The notes under the pieces are model-generated. The model searched no databases. It was not told the DNA's origin and worked only from the letters and a program-made list of their open reading frames with translations. A stretch of DNA of 64,000 nt from Hevea brasiliensis (lineage: Eukaryota > Streptophyta > Magnoliopsida > Malpighiales > Euphorbiaceae): positions 16,320,258 through 16,384,257 of the forward strand of contig NC_079497.1 of assembly GCF_030052815.1 (NCBI RefSeq). Reading direction: 5' to 3'. Below, piece by piece: positions 35,578 through 46,552 of the stretch. The position numbers and the translations under genes are program-made. Position 1 is the stretch's first letter. Every line of letters starts with the position of its first letter.

Positions 35578-35820
35578 GACTTACAAAGCAAGTCTAACCC
35601 TGACACATGAAGTTCTTTCCCTGACGAAGTGTACTTAACAAGATACCGAAGGCCGATGGTTAATGGAGGAGGAGTTGCAAGACTTGACCCATGATCCCAT
35701 TCCTTCGGATGCCCCTTTTTTGTTCCCGACTTTCTCCTTATTTTACGAAAAGCGCCCTTGCAGGTTTTTACTTTCTTTTCGTCCATTCGACCAGAAGCGC
35801 CCTTTCGGGTTTCCACTCCT

Positions 35821-35854
<34 letters not shown>

Positions 35855-36411
35855 AAGGCCATTCCCTGCAAGTCTCATAGTAAAGTACGTGAGGTTATCA
35901 ATTTTCGAATTCAAATCTTATGGCAAAAATTTTAACTAATCAATAGCGCATTAAACAAAGAGAAAGGATAGTATTTAAAAAGTGAGTAAACAGGAAAACA
36001 AAAGGTAAGGAATAAAGTATAATTTTATTATGGCTTTAGGAAAAATAGGGATAGACTTTCAAAGGAAAAGGAAGGGTACAAGGATAGATCTCACATATTC
36101 CTTATAGTTGGTTTCGAAGTCTTTTAACTGCCATTATTTCAAGTTCTCTGAAGCCTCATGCCACGACAGTTTCCTCTCCATCCTCGGTTTCATATCCCCT
36201 TCCTTATTTCTCCATTTTGGTTCTTGGGGTGCCCTTTCGGGTTTTCATCCCAAGTTTTTTTTTTTTTTTTTTTTTTTGAGACGCCCTTTCGGGTTTTCAT
36301 CCTTCACTCATTTTATGCATAGTAACTCTTGTGATGTTTCGGCATTCATGTGTCTCGGAATTCTTCACCGTCCATGTGGGTCAAGATCAAGGCTCCTCCG
36401 TAAAATGCCTT
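35578..36411 (-). other. Element O region between pol and the tandem array: A-tracts and hairpins, no clear gene
   Basis: In element sense it has two long A-tracts (plus-strand T runs at about 35822-35853 and 36255-36277). The motif GCCCGAAAGGGC-like (plus strand CGCCCTTTCGGGTTTTC) occurs around 35800, 36230 and 36280, with a partial copy near 35752. It is a short self-complementary sequence placed just before or after the A-tracts. Frames of 80-108 aa across it are artefacts of the homopolymers. Confidence 0.6.
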
Positions 36412-38559
36412 TTAACCACATAGGGTCCTCATAGGTTGGTGACCATTTGCCCCGGGATCGCTTTGGTTCGGCAATACTTTCTTCAGTACTAGGTCCCCGG
36501 GTTGGAATTCGCGTGTGCGGACACCTTTATCAAATGCCCTAGCCATTCTCCTCTGGTATAATTGCCCATGACATGCTGCTGTTAATCTTTTCTCGTCCAG
36601 CAGGTTTAACTGATCCAACCTTGACTGGATCCATTCTGATTCATCAATTCCTGATTCCTTCAGAATCCTTAAGGAAGGAATTTCGACCTCAATAGGTAAT
36701 ACTGCTTCCATCCCGTAGACCAGTGAGTATGGAGTTGCCCCGGTTGAGGTCCTCACGGAAGTCCGGTATGCGTGAAGAGCGTAGGGGAGCATATCATGCC
36801 AATCCCTATATGTGACCGTCATTTTCTGAATTATCCTCTTGAGGTTTTTATTTGCGGCTTCCACCACTCCATTCATCTGGGGACGGTATGGGGAGGAGTT
36901 GAGATGTCGAATTCTGTATTGATCACACAGTTTCTGAACCTTCGGACCATTCAAGTTCTTGGCATTATCAGTGACAATTTCATTCGGGAGGCCATGCCGG
37001 CAGATGATGTTGCTTTTGAAGAATTTAAGAAACGTGTTTTGCGTGATGTGAGCATACGACGTTGCTTCGACCCATTTGGAGAAATAGTCGATGGCCACTA
37101 GGATAAATCTATGTCCATTGGATGCCTTGGGATTGATGGGACCAATTACATCGATGCCCCACATTGCGAAAGGCCATGGTGAGACGAGGTTGAACAGCTT
37201 ATGAGGTGGGACGTTTATCGGATCGGCATAGATCTGACACTTATGGCACTTCCGGAAATACTCGATGCTATCCTTCTCCATTGTGGTCCAAAAATACCCA
37301 CGTCGCATGATTTGCTTGGCCATCATGTGCCCATTGGCATGGGTTGCACAATTTCCCTCATGAGTCTCAAAGAGGATTCTCTTTGCCTCTTTTGCATCTA
37401 CACATCTCAATAATTCGCCGTTGGAGCTCCTCTTGTATAGGGTTTCTCCACTGGGGAAGTATCCCAATGCTAATCTCCGAATCATCTTCTTTTCATTTTT
37501 GCTTGCCCCTGAGGGGAATTCTCTGGTTCTACAGTAGACCAGGATGTCATGATACCAAGGCTTTCCATCGGGCTCTTCTTCAATCATGAAGCAGTAGGCT
37601 GGTTCATCCCTTGCTTTAACCCTCAATGCTTGAGTTGTCTGCCCTTCTTCCATTTGAGCCATAACGGCTAGAGTAGCTAAAGCATCAGCAAATTGATTCT
37701 TGTCTCTGCTAAGATGAGTGAAAGAGATTTCTTCGAATTCCTTAATCAGCTCCAGTAAGTACTTCTGATATGGGATCAACTTGGGATCCTTAGTTTGCCA
37801 TTCTCCCTTGACTTGATAAATTATCAGAGCCGAGTCTCCGTACACCTCCAACTTTCTGATTTTCATTTTGATAGCAGCTTGTAGACCCATTACACAAGCT
37901 TCATACTCTGCGACATTGTTGGTACAGTCAAATCTCAACTTGACAGCTATCGGGAAGTGTTTTCCGTCCGGGGATACCAGTACAGCTCCGATTCCATTAC
38001 CGGACAAATTGACAGCTCCGTCGAAATACATTTCCCATACATCGGCTGGGCCCTCTTCTTCACAGTCTACTTCATTAATATGCTCATCAGGGAATTCAAA
38101 ATCCAGAGCTTCATAATCCTGGATAGGATTTTCCGCTAGGAGGTCAGCGATCACGCTACCTTTCGCCGCTTTCCGGGTCACGTAGACTATGTTGTATTGG
38201 GAGAGTATAACCTGCCACTTGGCTATCCTTCCTGGCACGAATGGGCTTTCGAATACATATCTGATAGGATCCATCCTGGAGATGAGCCATGTCTTGTGAT
38301 TCAACATGTAGTGCTTGAGGCGATTTGCTGTCCAAGCTAACGCGCAGCAAGTCTTTTCTAAGAAAGAGTACCTTGACTCACAATCATTGAACTTCTTGCT
38401 CAGGTAATAAATGGCCCTCTCTTTTCGGCCGGTATCATCATGTTGTCCCAAAACACATCCCATCGAATTCTGCTGAACTGCCGTATACAGGATCAAAGGC
38501 CTGCCCGCCACAGGTGGAACCAATCGTGTGGATTTGGATGAATCGCTTGATTTTCTCAA
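36412..38559 (-). CDS. pol: Element O pol C-terminal part: two RNase H domains and integrase
   Basis: A 715-aa open frame. Residues 20-135 are the gypsy RNase H; its first catalytic Asp is replaced by Ala (LYTAVQQNS), as is usual in the Tat branch. Residues 172-300 are a second, archaeal-type RNase H with YFDGA (D180), AEYEA, YGDSAL (D242) and FADALA (D292). Integrase follows: H400/H408 or H411, C438 and C441 for zinc; D470, D531 and E567 as catalytic triad, with 35 residues between the last two. The frame closes at 36412 without a recognisable chromodomain. The true polyprotein starts upstream in RT; the first Met here is arbitrary. The protein removes template RNA and inserts the cDNA. All integrase catalytic residues are present. 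Confidence 0.92.
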   Translation of the reverse strand: MRKSSDSSKSTRLVPPVAGRPLILYTAVQQNSMGCVLGQHDDTGRKERAIYYLSKKFNDCESRYSFLEKTCCALAWTANRLKHYMLNHKTWLISRMDPIRYVFESPFVPGRIAKWQVILSQYNIVYVTRKAAKGSVIADLLAENPIQDYEALDFEFPDEHINEVDCEEEGPADVWEMYFDGAVNLSGNGIGAVLVSPDGKHFPIAVKLRFDCTNNVAEYEACVMGLQAAIKMKIRKLEVYGDSALIIYQVKGEWQTKDPKLIPYQKYLLELIKEFEEISFTHLSRDKNQFADALATLAVMAQMEEGQTTQALRVKARDEPAYCFMIEEEPDGKPWYHDILVYCRTREFPSGASKNEKKMIRRLALGYFPSGETLYKRSSNGELLRCVDAKEAKRILFETHEGNCATHANGHMMAKQIMRRGYFWTTMEKDSIEYFRKCHKCQIYADPINVPPHKLFNLVSPWPFAMWGIDVIGPINPKASNGHRFILVAIDYFSKWVEATSYAHITQNTFLKFFKSNIICRHGLPNEIVTDNAKNLNGPKVQKLCDQYRIRHLNSSPYRPQMNGVVEAANKNLKRIIQKMTVTYRDWHDMLPYALHAYRTSVRTSTGATPYSLVYGMEAVLPIEVEIPSLRILKESGIDESEWIQSRLDQLNLLDEKRLTAACHGQLYQRRMARAFDKGVRTREFQPGDLVLKKVLPNQSDPGANGHQPMRTLCG

Positions 38560-39600
38560 AAGCCTCTTGACAAACTGAATCCCATTGAGTAGAGTTGTTC
38601 TTCCGGAGTAATATGAAAATAGGCTCAGCTTTGGCAGTGAGATTAGAAATAAACCTCGAAATGTAGTTCAGCTTTCCCAGAAAACTGCGCACCTCCCTTT
38701 CTGTTTTTGGGGACGGCATTTCTTGAATAGCTTGGACTTTGTCTGGATCTACTTCTATCCCTTTCTCGCTTACTATGAATCCCAACAACTTCCCCGATCT
38801 AGCTCCGAATATGCATTTAGCAGGGTTCAGCTTCAAGTGGTATTTCCTGAGCCTTTCGAATACCCTCCTTATCACCTGAACGTGGCTCTCTTCTCCCCTG
38901 GATTTGATGATCATATCATCCACGTATACCTCTACTTCTTTATGCATCATATCGTGGAATAATGTGACCATTGCGCTACCGGTAAGTAGCCCCGCATTCT
39001 TCAACCCGAAGGGCATGACCCGATAGCGTATACTCTCCATTGAGTGATGAAAGCGCTTTATCCTTGTCTTCTTCGGCCCATTGGGATCTGATTGTACCGA
39101 TGCCCCATCAATACACGAACACCGCCCAATCCCGCAAAGATTGTCAACTAACACATCAATGTGGGGAGAGGGAAATCGTCTTTCAAGCTAGCTTTATTAA
39201 GATCCTCGTAGTCAACGCACACCCCGACTCTCCGTCCTTCTTCACATCGGGACGACGTTAGCCACCCATTGGGGATATTTGACCACTTCCAAGAACCCGG
39301 CCATATCGCTTTCTTGACTTCATCCCAACCTTGAGCAAGGTGCCGGGATTCATTCTCCTTAGTTTCTGCTTCACCGGAATCGTTCCTGGAATTAAGGGAA
39401 TTTTGTGCGTTACTATCTGAGGGTCCAAACCCACCATATCATCATAGCTCCAGGAAAATACATCGAGGAATTCTTTAAGCAGACTGATCATATCTCCCAA
39501 TTCTTCACTCTCCACTACCTTAAGTTCCCTTTTTACTTCTTCCGTGCCCAAGTTTATCGTGTGCGTCTCGTCTCCACAAGGCACGAGGGAGGGCTCATCC
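38560..39600 (-). pseudogene. Element O reverse transcriptase, frameshifted
   Basis: The N-terminal part lies at 39258-39584 (LLKEFLDVFSWSYDDMVGLDP, HKIPLIPGTIPVKQKLRR). It breaks near 39260; the rest lies in another frame from 39154 (RYRVMPFGLKNAG at about 39000, active site YVDDMIIKS at about 38920, LLGFIVSEKGIEVDP, FLGKLNYISRFI). Both Asp of YVDD are present. Another break near 38530 separates it from the RNase H frame, which overlaps it by about 120 bases. Stretches around motif A (about 39060-39150) do not read well in any frame. Confidence 0.85.
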
Positions 39601-39908
39601 TTTTCACTATCTTCTTGTGTAAGTTCTTCCTCAGAATCACTTGAAGTAATGGCAGTTATGGGGATTTCAAAATTAACCAGAGGGATTTCTGAGTCTATTG
39701 GATTATTAGGTGTTAATTGATGAATGGTCCTGAATAAATAAAGAATAGAACGTGTTATAAGGATGGAATTAAAAAGGAAAGGAAGAGAGTATTGGATTTA
39801 AAATGCGCTATCAATTCATTAATATTAATGCCATAAGAAAAGGTCCATTTACAGTATTACACTTGTCACCATGGACAAAATGATCAAGTGTTGATAACCA
39901 AAGGTACT
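39601..39908 (-). other. Element O spacer between G-patch region and RT
   Basis: About 300 bases of AT-rich sequence with acidic-coding fragments (about 39600-39700) and then a non-coding-looking stretch. I see no domain in it. In Ogre elements an intron is known in this general part of pol; I could not define convincing splice sites here. Confidence 0.4.
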
Positions 39909-40376
39909 TTACTCGAGATTGAGTACAGGGATATCCTCTGTTGTCCAGTTGTCCAACTCCTGCCCCTCAGCCATTGGCGATACTAGGGCCTCGTACAAGG
40001 AGTCCAGTTGGATGACATCTATGGATGGATCATCGGGTGATTCTTCTGTATTTGCCGGATGTTGAATGACCGGTTTAGTGAAGATCTCCGTAATTCTCGG
40101 GACTATTTTCATCTTTCCCATCTCCTGGTCAAACCTCTGATCCCGAAGTATTTTCCTCATCCAGAATCGCCCATCCACGAGGGCATCCTCCTCATATCCC
40201 AAACCACTACGGCCTACCTTCTGAATAGCCGATATGGGTTCCACGATTCCTTGCAAGGCGGTACCCAAGCCTTTCCCCTCTTGATACCCGTTCCTCGACA
40301 TCACTTTGGCCACCATAGCCATAGCCCCCTCCTTCCCGATATCTTGCAGTTCAAGGGCCTGGAAAGAACTCTCCAA
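39909..40376 (-). CDS. Element O G-patch domain segment
   Basis: A frame of 155 codons containing AMVAKVMSRNGYQEGKGLGTALQGI at its N-terminal third, a G-patch-like glycine motif (NGYxxGKGLG) known to be fused to proteases in some retroelements and thought to bind nucleic acid. The C-terminal part is acidic (EESPDDPSIDVIQLDSL). It overlaps the protease frame (40301-40792) by about 75 bases in a different frame, so a frameshift, real or artefactual, separates the two. Confidence 0.7.
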   Translation of the reverse strand: MESSFQALELQDIGKEGAMAMVAKVMSRNGYQEGKGLGTALQGIVEPISAIQKVGRSGLGYEEDALVDGRFWMRKILRDQRFDQEMGKMKIVPRITEIFTKPVIQHPANTEESPDDPSIDVIQLDSLYEALVSPMAEGQELDNWTTEDIPVLNLE

Positions 40377-40792
40377 CGATTCTCTACCGCTTCCACATAA
40401 GGAAGTGATTGCGGCTTGGTGACCAGTATGGCTTCTTCGCCCCTTACAGTGATGATTTTGCCGTCCTTAATGTATTTGATCTTCTGGTGCAAAGTCGAAG
40501 GAATAGCATTCGCAGAATGGATCCATGGCCTTCCCAACAGCATAGTGTAAGCCGGCTCAATGTTCATCACCTGGAACGTGACGTTGAAAGTACATGCACC
40601 GACTTGGATTGGCAAGTCAATGTCTCCCAGCACCTCTCTCCTAGTACCGTCAAAGGCTCTTACCACCATAGCACTCTGACGTATATATGATTGGTCGACC
40701 GGCAGCCTGGCTAAGGTAGCGCTAGGCAGTACATTGAGGGCTGATCCGTTATCGATGAGGACCTTAGCCACTATACAACCCTTACACTTCAC
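40301..40792 (-). pseudogene. Element O aspartic protease
   Basis: The active site is LIDNGSALNVLP (about 40735-40770 on the minus strand). DNGS stands where many Ty3 proteases have DTGA or DSGS; it is normal in this branch. The domain continues through IQVGACTFNVTFQVM and MLLGRPWIH, the latter matching the family's C-terminal signature. The frame is open across the domain and runs out into VTKPQSLPYVEAVEN. Upstream, it joins 40877-41305 past a TAA near 40877. Confidence 0.85.
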
Positions 40793-40876
40793 AGTTACAT
40801 GTAGAGCTTTATTGTGCCCTAAGCCTGCGGGGTCTACCTCCTCTTCAGAAAAGGCTACAAAGCTGGATGCCTGGAT

Positions 40877-42047
40877 TTATTCTACTATCTTCTCAAACTG
40901 CCCCGGAGTAATGTCGGGGTTTACAAAGGCTTGATCCAGGATTCTTTGTAAGGCTTGTCGGTGGACTTCCGAGCTCAGGATCAGTGATAACAGTGAAATC
41001 CGGGCGGGTGTTTTTCTCAACTGCTCCACCACATCATACTTGCTCTGTTTCATTATTTGGAGCAGCAGTTCTTCCTCTTCCTTGTGCTTAACAGGCTCTA
41101 CTTCCCCTGCTTTCTCCACCTCCTCTTCTGTATTTCTTGATGACTCTCCCATTTTTACTTTCCCTTTCCTCCTCTCTCTTTCTTCGTTCCCGTAACACCT
41201 CCCACTTCGAGTTATAAACTCTACTTCTTGCTCAGGTGGAGAGGGCTTTGTTGTGATAATGGGCTGAGAAATGGTCTGGGGAGTAATGTCGTGTGTCCAA
41301 AGCATAAGTCATCCTGAAGTGCTCATGAGGAGCGAAACATGGTTTTGGTGGTGCCGGAGGTGAGACAAGACTAGGAGCCGACGTACTGCTTGACACTCCC
41401 TAAGTGAAAACTTGGAAATTATAATTCCATGGAACAGCGTGAGTATTGGTGACGGGGAGCTGAGGCGGAGTTCGGATAACCGTTACTGGCGGTGAGGCTA
41501 CCGGGGGTGAGAAGGTGATTCTGGGTTTGGAGGTAGAAGCAGTTTGGCTGAACCTAGTGGTGTTCACTCCCTCTTCCGTCTTTGACTTTGTCTGGCACCT
41601 CAGAACCTTGAGAGACAATAAGTTCCGGACTTCTTGCCTGAACCCCTCACAATCTCGCAGCTCATGGTCAGCTGCCCCTCCATGTTAAGGACACCTGCAT
41701 TTCTTGAATCCCGCTACCTGAGGGCAAAGGTAGCCTTCCCTCATTGCTACAGCAAAAATCTCCTTAAAGTAAGGAACTAGCTTATCCACTTCTGGTGTTG
41801 ATCCTTCTCCCTTAGACTCTATCATATTTACACCACTGCCCGTATTATGGTTAGGCAGTGGGTTTGAGGTAACATTGGGGAGGGAACCATTTCCCTCGAT
41901 CTTCAACCACCCGTTTCGGATTAAAGCGTGCACTCTCCCTCTGAGTGCCCCGCAGTTGTCGGTTGAGTGCCCTTGTGCTCCTCCATGATACTCACAACGG
42001 GCGGTGGCATCATACCACCTGGGATATGGCGGCTGGATTGGGTCCAA
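40877..42047 (-). pseudogene. Element O gag C-terminal region and gag-protease linker
   Basis: The segment 41685-42047 contains CEYHGGAQGHSTDNC, the atypical knuckle of Tat-branch gag proteins, followed by LRGRVHALIRNGWLKI. The segment 40877-41305 is a charged linker (EEEELLLQIMKQSKYDVVEQLRKTPARISLL) that leads to the protease. Between them (41306-41684) the frame is interrupted and Pro/Thr-rich, with fragments in more than one frame. It is part of one gag-pro polyprotein in intact relatives. Confidence 0.75.
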
Positions 42048-42520
42048 GGGGACTGGTACAATTTAGTTTATACCAATAAGGTATCGGTATATTTCACTGA
42101 GAGGGAGGGGAAGAGGTGGATCAGGGTTCCTTGGAGGTCTTGGGTTATTTTGTGGTGGTCTTGGTTGAACGGGAGGAGGAGGTGGTCTTGGTTGGAAATT
42201 TGTAGGTGGGGCATATTGTGGGCGCGGTTGTGGATAATTTGGGAGAGGAGGTGGAATGTTTGCGATGGTTTGGCCATGAGAGGGAGGATATGGCCAGAGT
42301 TATTTTGGGGAAATCGAGTAATTATTCACGAGTGATGGAATGCACGTCACTCTCCTTTTTCTTGCTAAAATTGGCAGTTTTCTTTATAGGGTTCTCAGCT
42401 GACTCCTGCAGTCATCCCATTCTTAAGTTGGCTTCAATTCTCTCACCCGTCTGGATGATGTCAGAGAAACTGTTGGAAGTGTTCCCAATCATAAAGTTAA
42501 AGTAGGGAGCCTTCAAAGTC
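42048..42520 (-). other. Element O gag middle, eroded
   Basis: This lies between the capsid part and the knuckle. The minus strand reads as Pro/Gln/Asn-rich fragments in changing frames (for example HLLSQIIHNRAHNMPHLQ), consistent with a low-complexity gag linker with indels. No separate gene is seen. Confidence 0.5.
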
Positions 42521-43393
42521 TCAATAAATAGAGAGCATACTCACCGATCCCAGGAGGGTGGACTTCGCCGCTTTTCTCTCCATCTTTGGGCATACTCCTT
42601 GAAGCTTTCCGGTCTTTCTCGCACTGCACTCAAGATCCCTCCTTGTGGGGGCCACATCGCAGTTAAATTTGTACTGCTTCAAAAAGGCCTCGGCTAAATC
42701 CTTCCAGGAGCGTAGTCTGCTCCTATCTAACTGAACGCACCACCTCAGGGCTGCTCTAGAGAGGCTCTCGTGGAAGAAGTGGATTAACAATCTGTCATCA
42801 TCTGTCATAGAGGACATCTTGGCAATATAGGTGGCCAAATGAATCCGAGGGTCCGAATTTCCAGTATACTTGTCAAAATTGGGGACCTTGAATTTAGGAG
42901 GTACCACCACATCGGGAACCAATCTAAGTGATGCCACATCCACAGAGCCATACATATTTAGCCCTTCAATTGCTCTCAATCTTTCCTCTAGAGCAGACAG
43001 TTTCTTGCTTTCTTTTGACTTATTTTCCCCTCCCAATGCCTGGGATATTCCCCCAGTTGGGAGATGAGGGGTGAAGTGAATTGGAGGGATTGAATTTGAA
43101 GGGTAAGGGTCGGTGTTTGGAATGGTTGGGTAATGAGAGTAAGGTAGGTCATTATTTGTGGTAACCGGATTGACAGTGATTGTCGGGTCCGGGATGGGAG
43201 ACTGAAAGGTAAAAGAAGTTGAAGCTTGATGAGGATCATTTGTCGTAGGAGGCGGAGGAGGTAATGATGGGCTAGGCTCTGAAGTAGGTTTATTCTGAGA
43301 CATTTCCTTCATTAGTCTCATAATTTCAGAAAGCTGATCTTTCAACTCGGAGACTTGCCCCTGTAGGTTCTGTACTTGTTCCTGATTTTCCAT
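42521..43393 (-). pseudogene. gag: Element O gag, N-terminal and capsid part
   Basis: The likely start is the ATG at 43393 (MENQEQVQNLQGQVSELKDQLSEIM), a short coiled coil, followed by a Pro/Ser/Thr-rich stretch and the capsid-like core KVPNFDKYTGNSDPRIHLATYIAKM...AALRWCVQLDRSRLRSWKDLAEAFLKQYKFN. The frame drifts out of homology after about 42640 and ends at 42521. The open frame extends upstream to 43705, but that part looks like leader. A pyrimidine tract plus CAG on the minus strand near 43488 could be a splice acceptor upstream of gag. Confidence 0.85.
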
Positions 43394-43705
43394 TATCTTC
43401 CTTGTTCGAGATCTTGTTAAGTACACTCGCTTAGGTTGAACCGTGTGCTTGGTCAGACTTGCCTTGTTTGAAGCAATATTGATTTCCTGTGAGGGGTAAA
43501 AAAAAAAAGAAAATTTTAAATGAACTTTGAATTTTGCAAAGAAACTAAAAGTCCTGGTCTGGACGAAGGATACAGTGGCATTTGAGAGCCAGGTTGAAAT
43601 CTGTAAAAGGACAATCGCATCAACTTTATCATGGCATCGTTCTATAGTCCGACTGCGAATGACTGGATTGAATGCGCATTTATGATACCTGTCCATATAG
43701 CGCAT

Positions 43706-43979
43706 TCAATTTTTCACATAACCCTAGCGAGGGAGTTCCTACGGGAGTCATATTATTCATTCACAAATTTACTAAACAATGGTCCAAAAATCATTTTATT
43801 AACTGAATAATTTGTACACCATATTCTTTACATCGGCCTAGGCTCTGGGAGGTTCTTTATAATGAGATGACATTTTCTGAGATACTCATATAACCTTTCT
43901 TCTTGCTTGGCAGGATCGAATGCTTTCAGAGCGTACTCGGATTCAGGTAATAGTTCTTGTTTTCCCCGTATATCGTTTT
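43706..43979 (-). other. Element O spacer between ORF1 and gag
   Basis: No domain is seen. It is AT-rich and contains the 5' part of a possible leader intron ending near 43488. Confidence 0.4.
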
Positions 43980-45462
43980 TTACAGCTGGTCAACGTTCTC
44001 TTTCAGTCCTTGATAGAGAGCAGCTTGTTTTTCTTTCTCTTTCCTTTCTTTAGCACACTCTTTCAAGATATCGTTGATGAGTAGTGCTTGTTCTTTCAAT
44101 TCAAGCTTCTTCTTTTTGTTTTCTTGCTTATACTCTTCAATGAGTATTTCTTGGTATTTTATCTTTTCCTGAAGCTTACCATTCTGCACTTTTATTTCTT
44201 TGGCCTCAGCTTGAAGAGAGTCTTTTTCCTTTTCCCACTGCACCTCTTGCTTTTCGAACCCCATCCTTTCGGCTCTTGCCTCTTCCTTGAGTCTTCTCAC
44301 CCTTCTCTTAAATTTCTGCTGTTGGTCCTCCAATTGTTTCATTCGTTCTTGCAGCTGTGAGTTCTCGGTATTTGCCTTTTGTAGCGAGTCAACCAGGCGA
44401 CACGCCTTCCTCTAATAGTGAGTTTTGGCGAGGGTTGCTGTCCTTGAATTCTACAAAGAGAGTGTTCTCGGTCCCCGCGCTTCTCCATTTAAGATAATCG
44501 CCCAAGGCACTTGGGCCTTTGGGTGATTTCTCCATCAGAGTGATGTTTTCCCAAGACTTGCGAGCCATTTTCAACCCTTCTTCTTCCTTGAGCTCATGGT
44601 AGAAGTGACCTTGGTGGTATTCTTTGATGTTGATCATGGACTGTGTTGAGCCAAACTGCCTCATTACCAATACCGAAGTGTAACTTGTATACCCGGTTAT
44701 TCCAATTAGGGACACCGCCTGATTACCTCGCATCCGATCGTAACGGGTTGGCTTCGACGCCCACAGCCTTCCTCCAACAGTAATTATGGCCATTGAAACT
44801 CAAAATCCGTTCCCACCACTGCTGTTCATTCTTCAGACTGATTACTAACCGAGTCATTCTCTCGATGGGAGGCTGGTCAAGGTACCAAGTCAATCCCTTT
44901 GTCTCCACAGGACACACGTGACTGATAATCCAGAGGTATAACAATTGAGAACAACATTTAATGGACCCTTTGCCCTATCTTCTGCAGTGTAAGGGTCAAC
45001 AGTGGTCTCGCAGAAGAATTGCCGCATCGGATTGATCCCCGCTTTCTATCGTCCAAAATACCTCCACCGCTGCAAGTGATGATTCCCAATGGCCCCGGAA
45101 TGTATGCACCATAGATTCCCAAGGCGAGTGCCATCAAGCTTGATCCCATCGCTTTCTTGGAGGTAATGATCTAACCGCTTCTCGAGGTACGCCCAATACC
45201 ATCCATGTGTGTTCCTTTGATCGCTTTTTGACTTCGCCTCCTCCGAAGGGATGCCTAACAAATGTGTTAATCGTTTCCAGGTCTGCCTATGCTCAAGGTG
45301 TAGGTAGATCCGGTTCTGCAATGAGTATGGAATCCCTAGTAATGCCTGATATTCTTCCATAGTGGGAACCGTATCAATGTCATTGAAAGAGAATACCCCG
45401 TACTTAGGATTCCAAACCGATAACATGGCTTTTAATGCCGGGATTTGGACCTTGACTCGCAT
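43980..45462 (-). pseudogene. Element O ORF1: DUF7745-like domain plus coiled coil, frame-broken
   Basis: This is an extra ORF upstream of gag, the hallmark of Ogre elements. From 45462 it reads KVQIPALKAMLSVWNPKYGVF, DTVPTMEEYQALLGIP and HRQTWKRLTHLLGIP, then in another frame SLMALALGIYGAYIPGPLGI. This is the pattern of the plant domain I know as DUF7745. Later segments (44944-44389) hold the rest of that domain in two frames. The C-terminal 120 aa (44342-43980) is a highly charged, uninterrupted coiled coil (QKFKRRVRRLKEEARAERMGFEKQ...). As one frame it would be about 490 aa; at least three frame changes break it. The role of ORF1 in these elements is unknown. I found no catalytic motif. 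Confidence 0.7.
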
Positions 45463-46531
45463 TAAGGTTGCAATCCTTCCGCATTCTCTTCAAATCGCAC
45501 TTGACCTGATCGAAGCGACCTCCACCTATTAGATAGACCTCGAGGTTGTTTATTCCGATCTCTATTTTATCCGATCTAGTGAAGGTATTGAGCTAGCGTG
45601 TGCCTCGGAAACATCATTTTGCGAGGGTAATCGACCTATGAGTGATTTGGACCAAAGTTTAGCATCTCGAGCCTCTTACGATCGACTCGAGGATGCCATG
45701 ATAAAAATGATGCCTATCCTTTTACAGACTCTTAGTTTGGTAACGCCTACGGGAAAATTCGTTAGTAAGACAAATTAGGGTAATTTTGAATCATACTGTT
45801 GACAGGGTGACACGTACACATTTATCAAAGTAGGAAAATGTGTAGGTTTTCTAGTAGGATTCAAGATTACCCTCAAAAATGAACAAAAGGAAATTAAAAT
45901 GCAATAGGGTAAGAGTAAGTATGCCCTTTGTCCTATAGTAGGGAGACTCCTAATACCGTGAGCGCTACCTATCCGGATAGTTCTATCTTATAAGGTAGTT
46001 TACTACGCTTTCAACTATTGTGAGAGTTTAGCTCAGATCTAATTTTCTAAAAGCCACGTGTTCCCAAATTGCCCCTCATCAGAACAAGAGAGCCCCATTC
46101 TACCCCCATGATATTGTCGGAAAATTCCACGGTATCACGGTAAATAGAACGAGTTTCAATTTGAGCGAAGCCTTCACGGATACTAACGGGTAAAACCCAC
46201 TGCACCGCTACATGACCCCCTCCTACTTTACTAAAAGGGTAAGAAAGCCCGGGTTAGGACCATAGTGTGTGAGGACATCGTGTGAGTGTTCAGTGTGTGA
46301 AGGGACACCTTTACCTCTTCCCAATTCAGGGGGATTTTATTTTTCCATTTTTCCCTTTTTCCCTTTTTTTGAAATGAAGAGCACTGTGAGGAAATAGAAC
46401 AGGCAAAACAAAATAGTTAGCAGCAATAATAATTAATGTATAAAACATCGCCGAATGAGCCCATCTAACTATAATTTGATCTAACAAAATTAAATCTACT
46501 TTTGGACCACTAGACCGGGGTTAAAATTAAG
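45463..46531 (-). other. Element O 5' leader, no ORF
   Basis: About 1.07 kb between the PBS and ORF1. Stops are frequent in all frames and there is no recognisable domain. Such long leaders are normal for Ogre-type elements. Confidence 0.7.
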
Positions 46532-46549
46532 TCCCCAGCGGAGTCGCCA
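46532..46549 (-). promoter_or_regulatory. Primer-binding site of element O (distal, 18 nt)
   Basis: Minus strand TGGCGACTCCGCTGGGGA, exactly 18 nt. It is complementary to a tRNA 3' end with acceptor strand CGGAGTC, discriminator G and CCA, and stops where tRNA position 58 would begin. This fits plant tRNA-Arg (recalled, not searched) and the primer type of Ogre elements. It lies behind a partial U5 copy (46553-46686), so it is the second of two PBS copies. Confidence 0.8.
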
Positions 46550-46552
46550 AGC

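Noticed and set aside
35822..35853. T-run as a Pol III terminator
   Set aside because: No A or B box upstream; it is an A-tract of the element's 3' region in sense orientation.
39601..39908. Ogre-type intron before RT
   Set aside because: Expected from relatives, but I could not find a donor and acceptor that join the frames.
36772..40934. Many plus-strand frames of 60-113 aa across O pol
   Set aside because: They are shadows of the minus-strand gag-pol frames, with no domain of their own.
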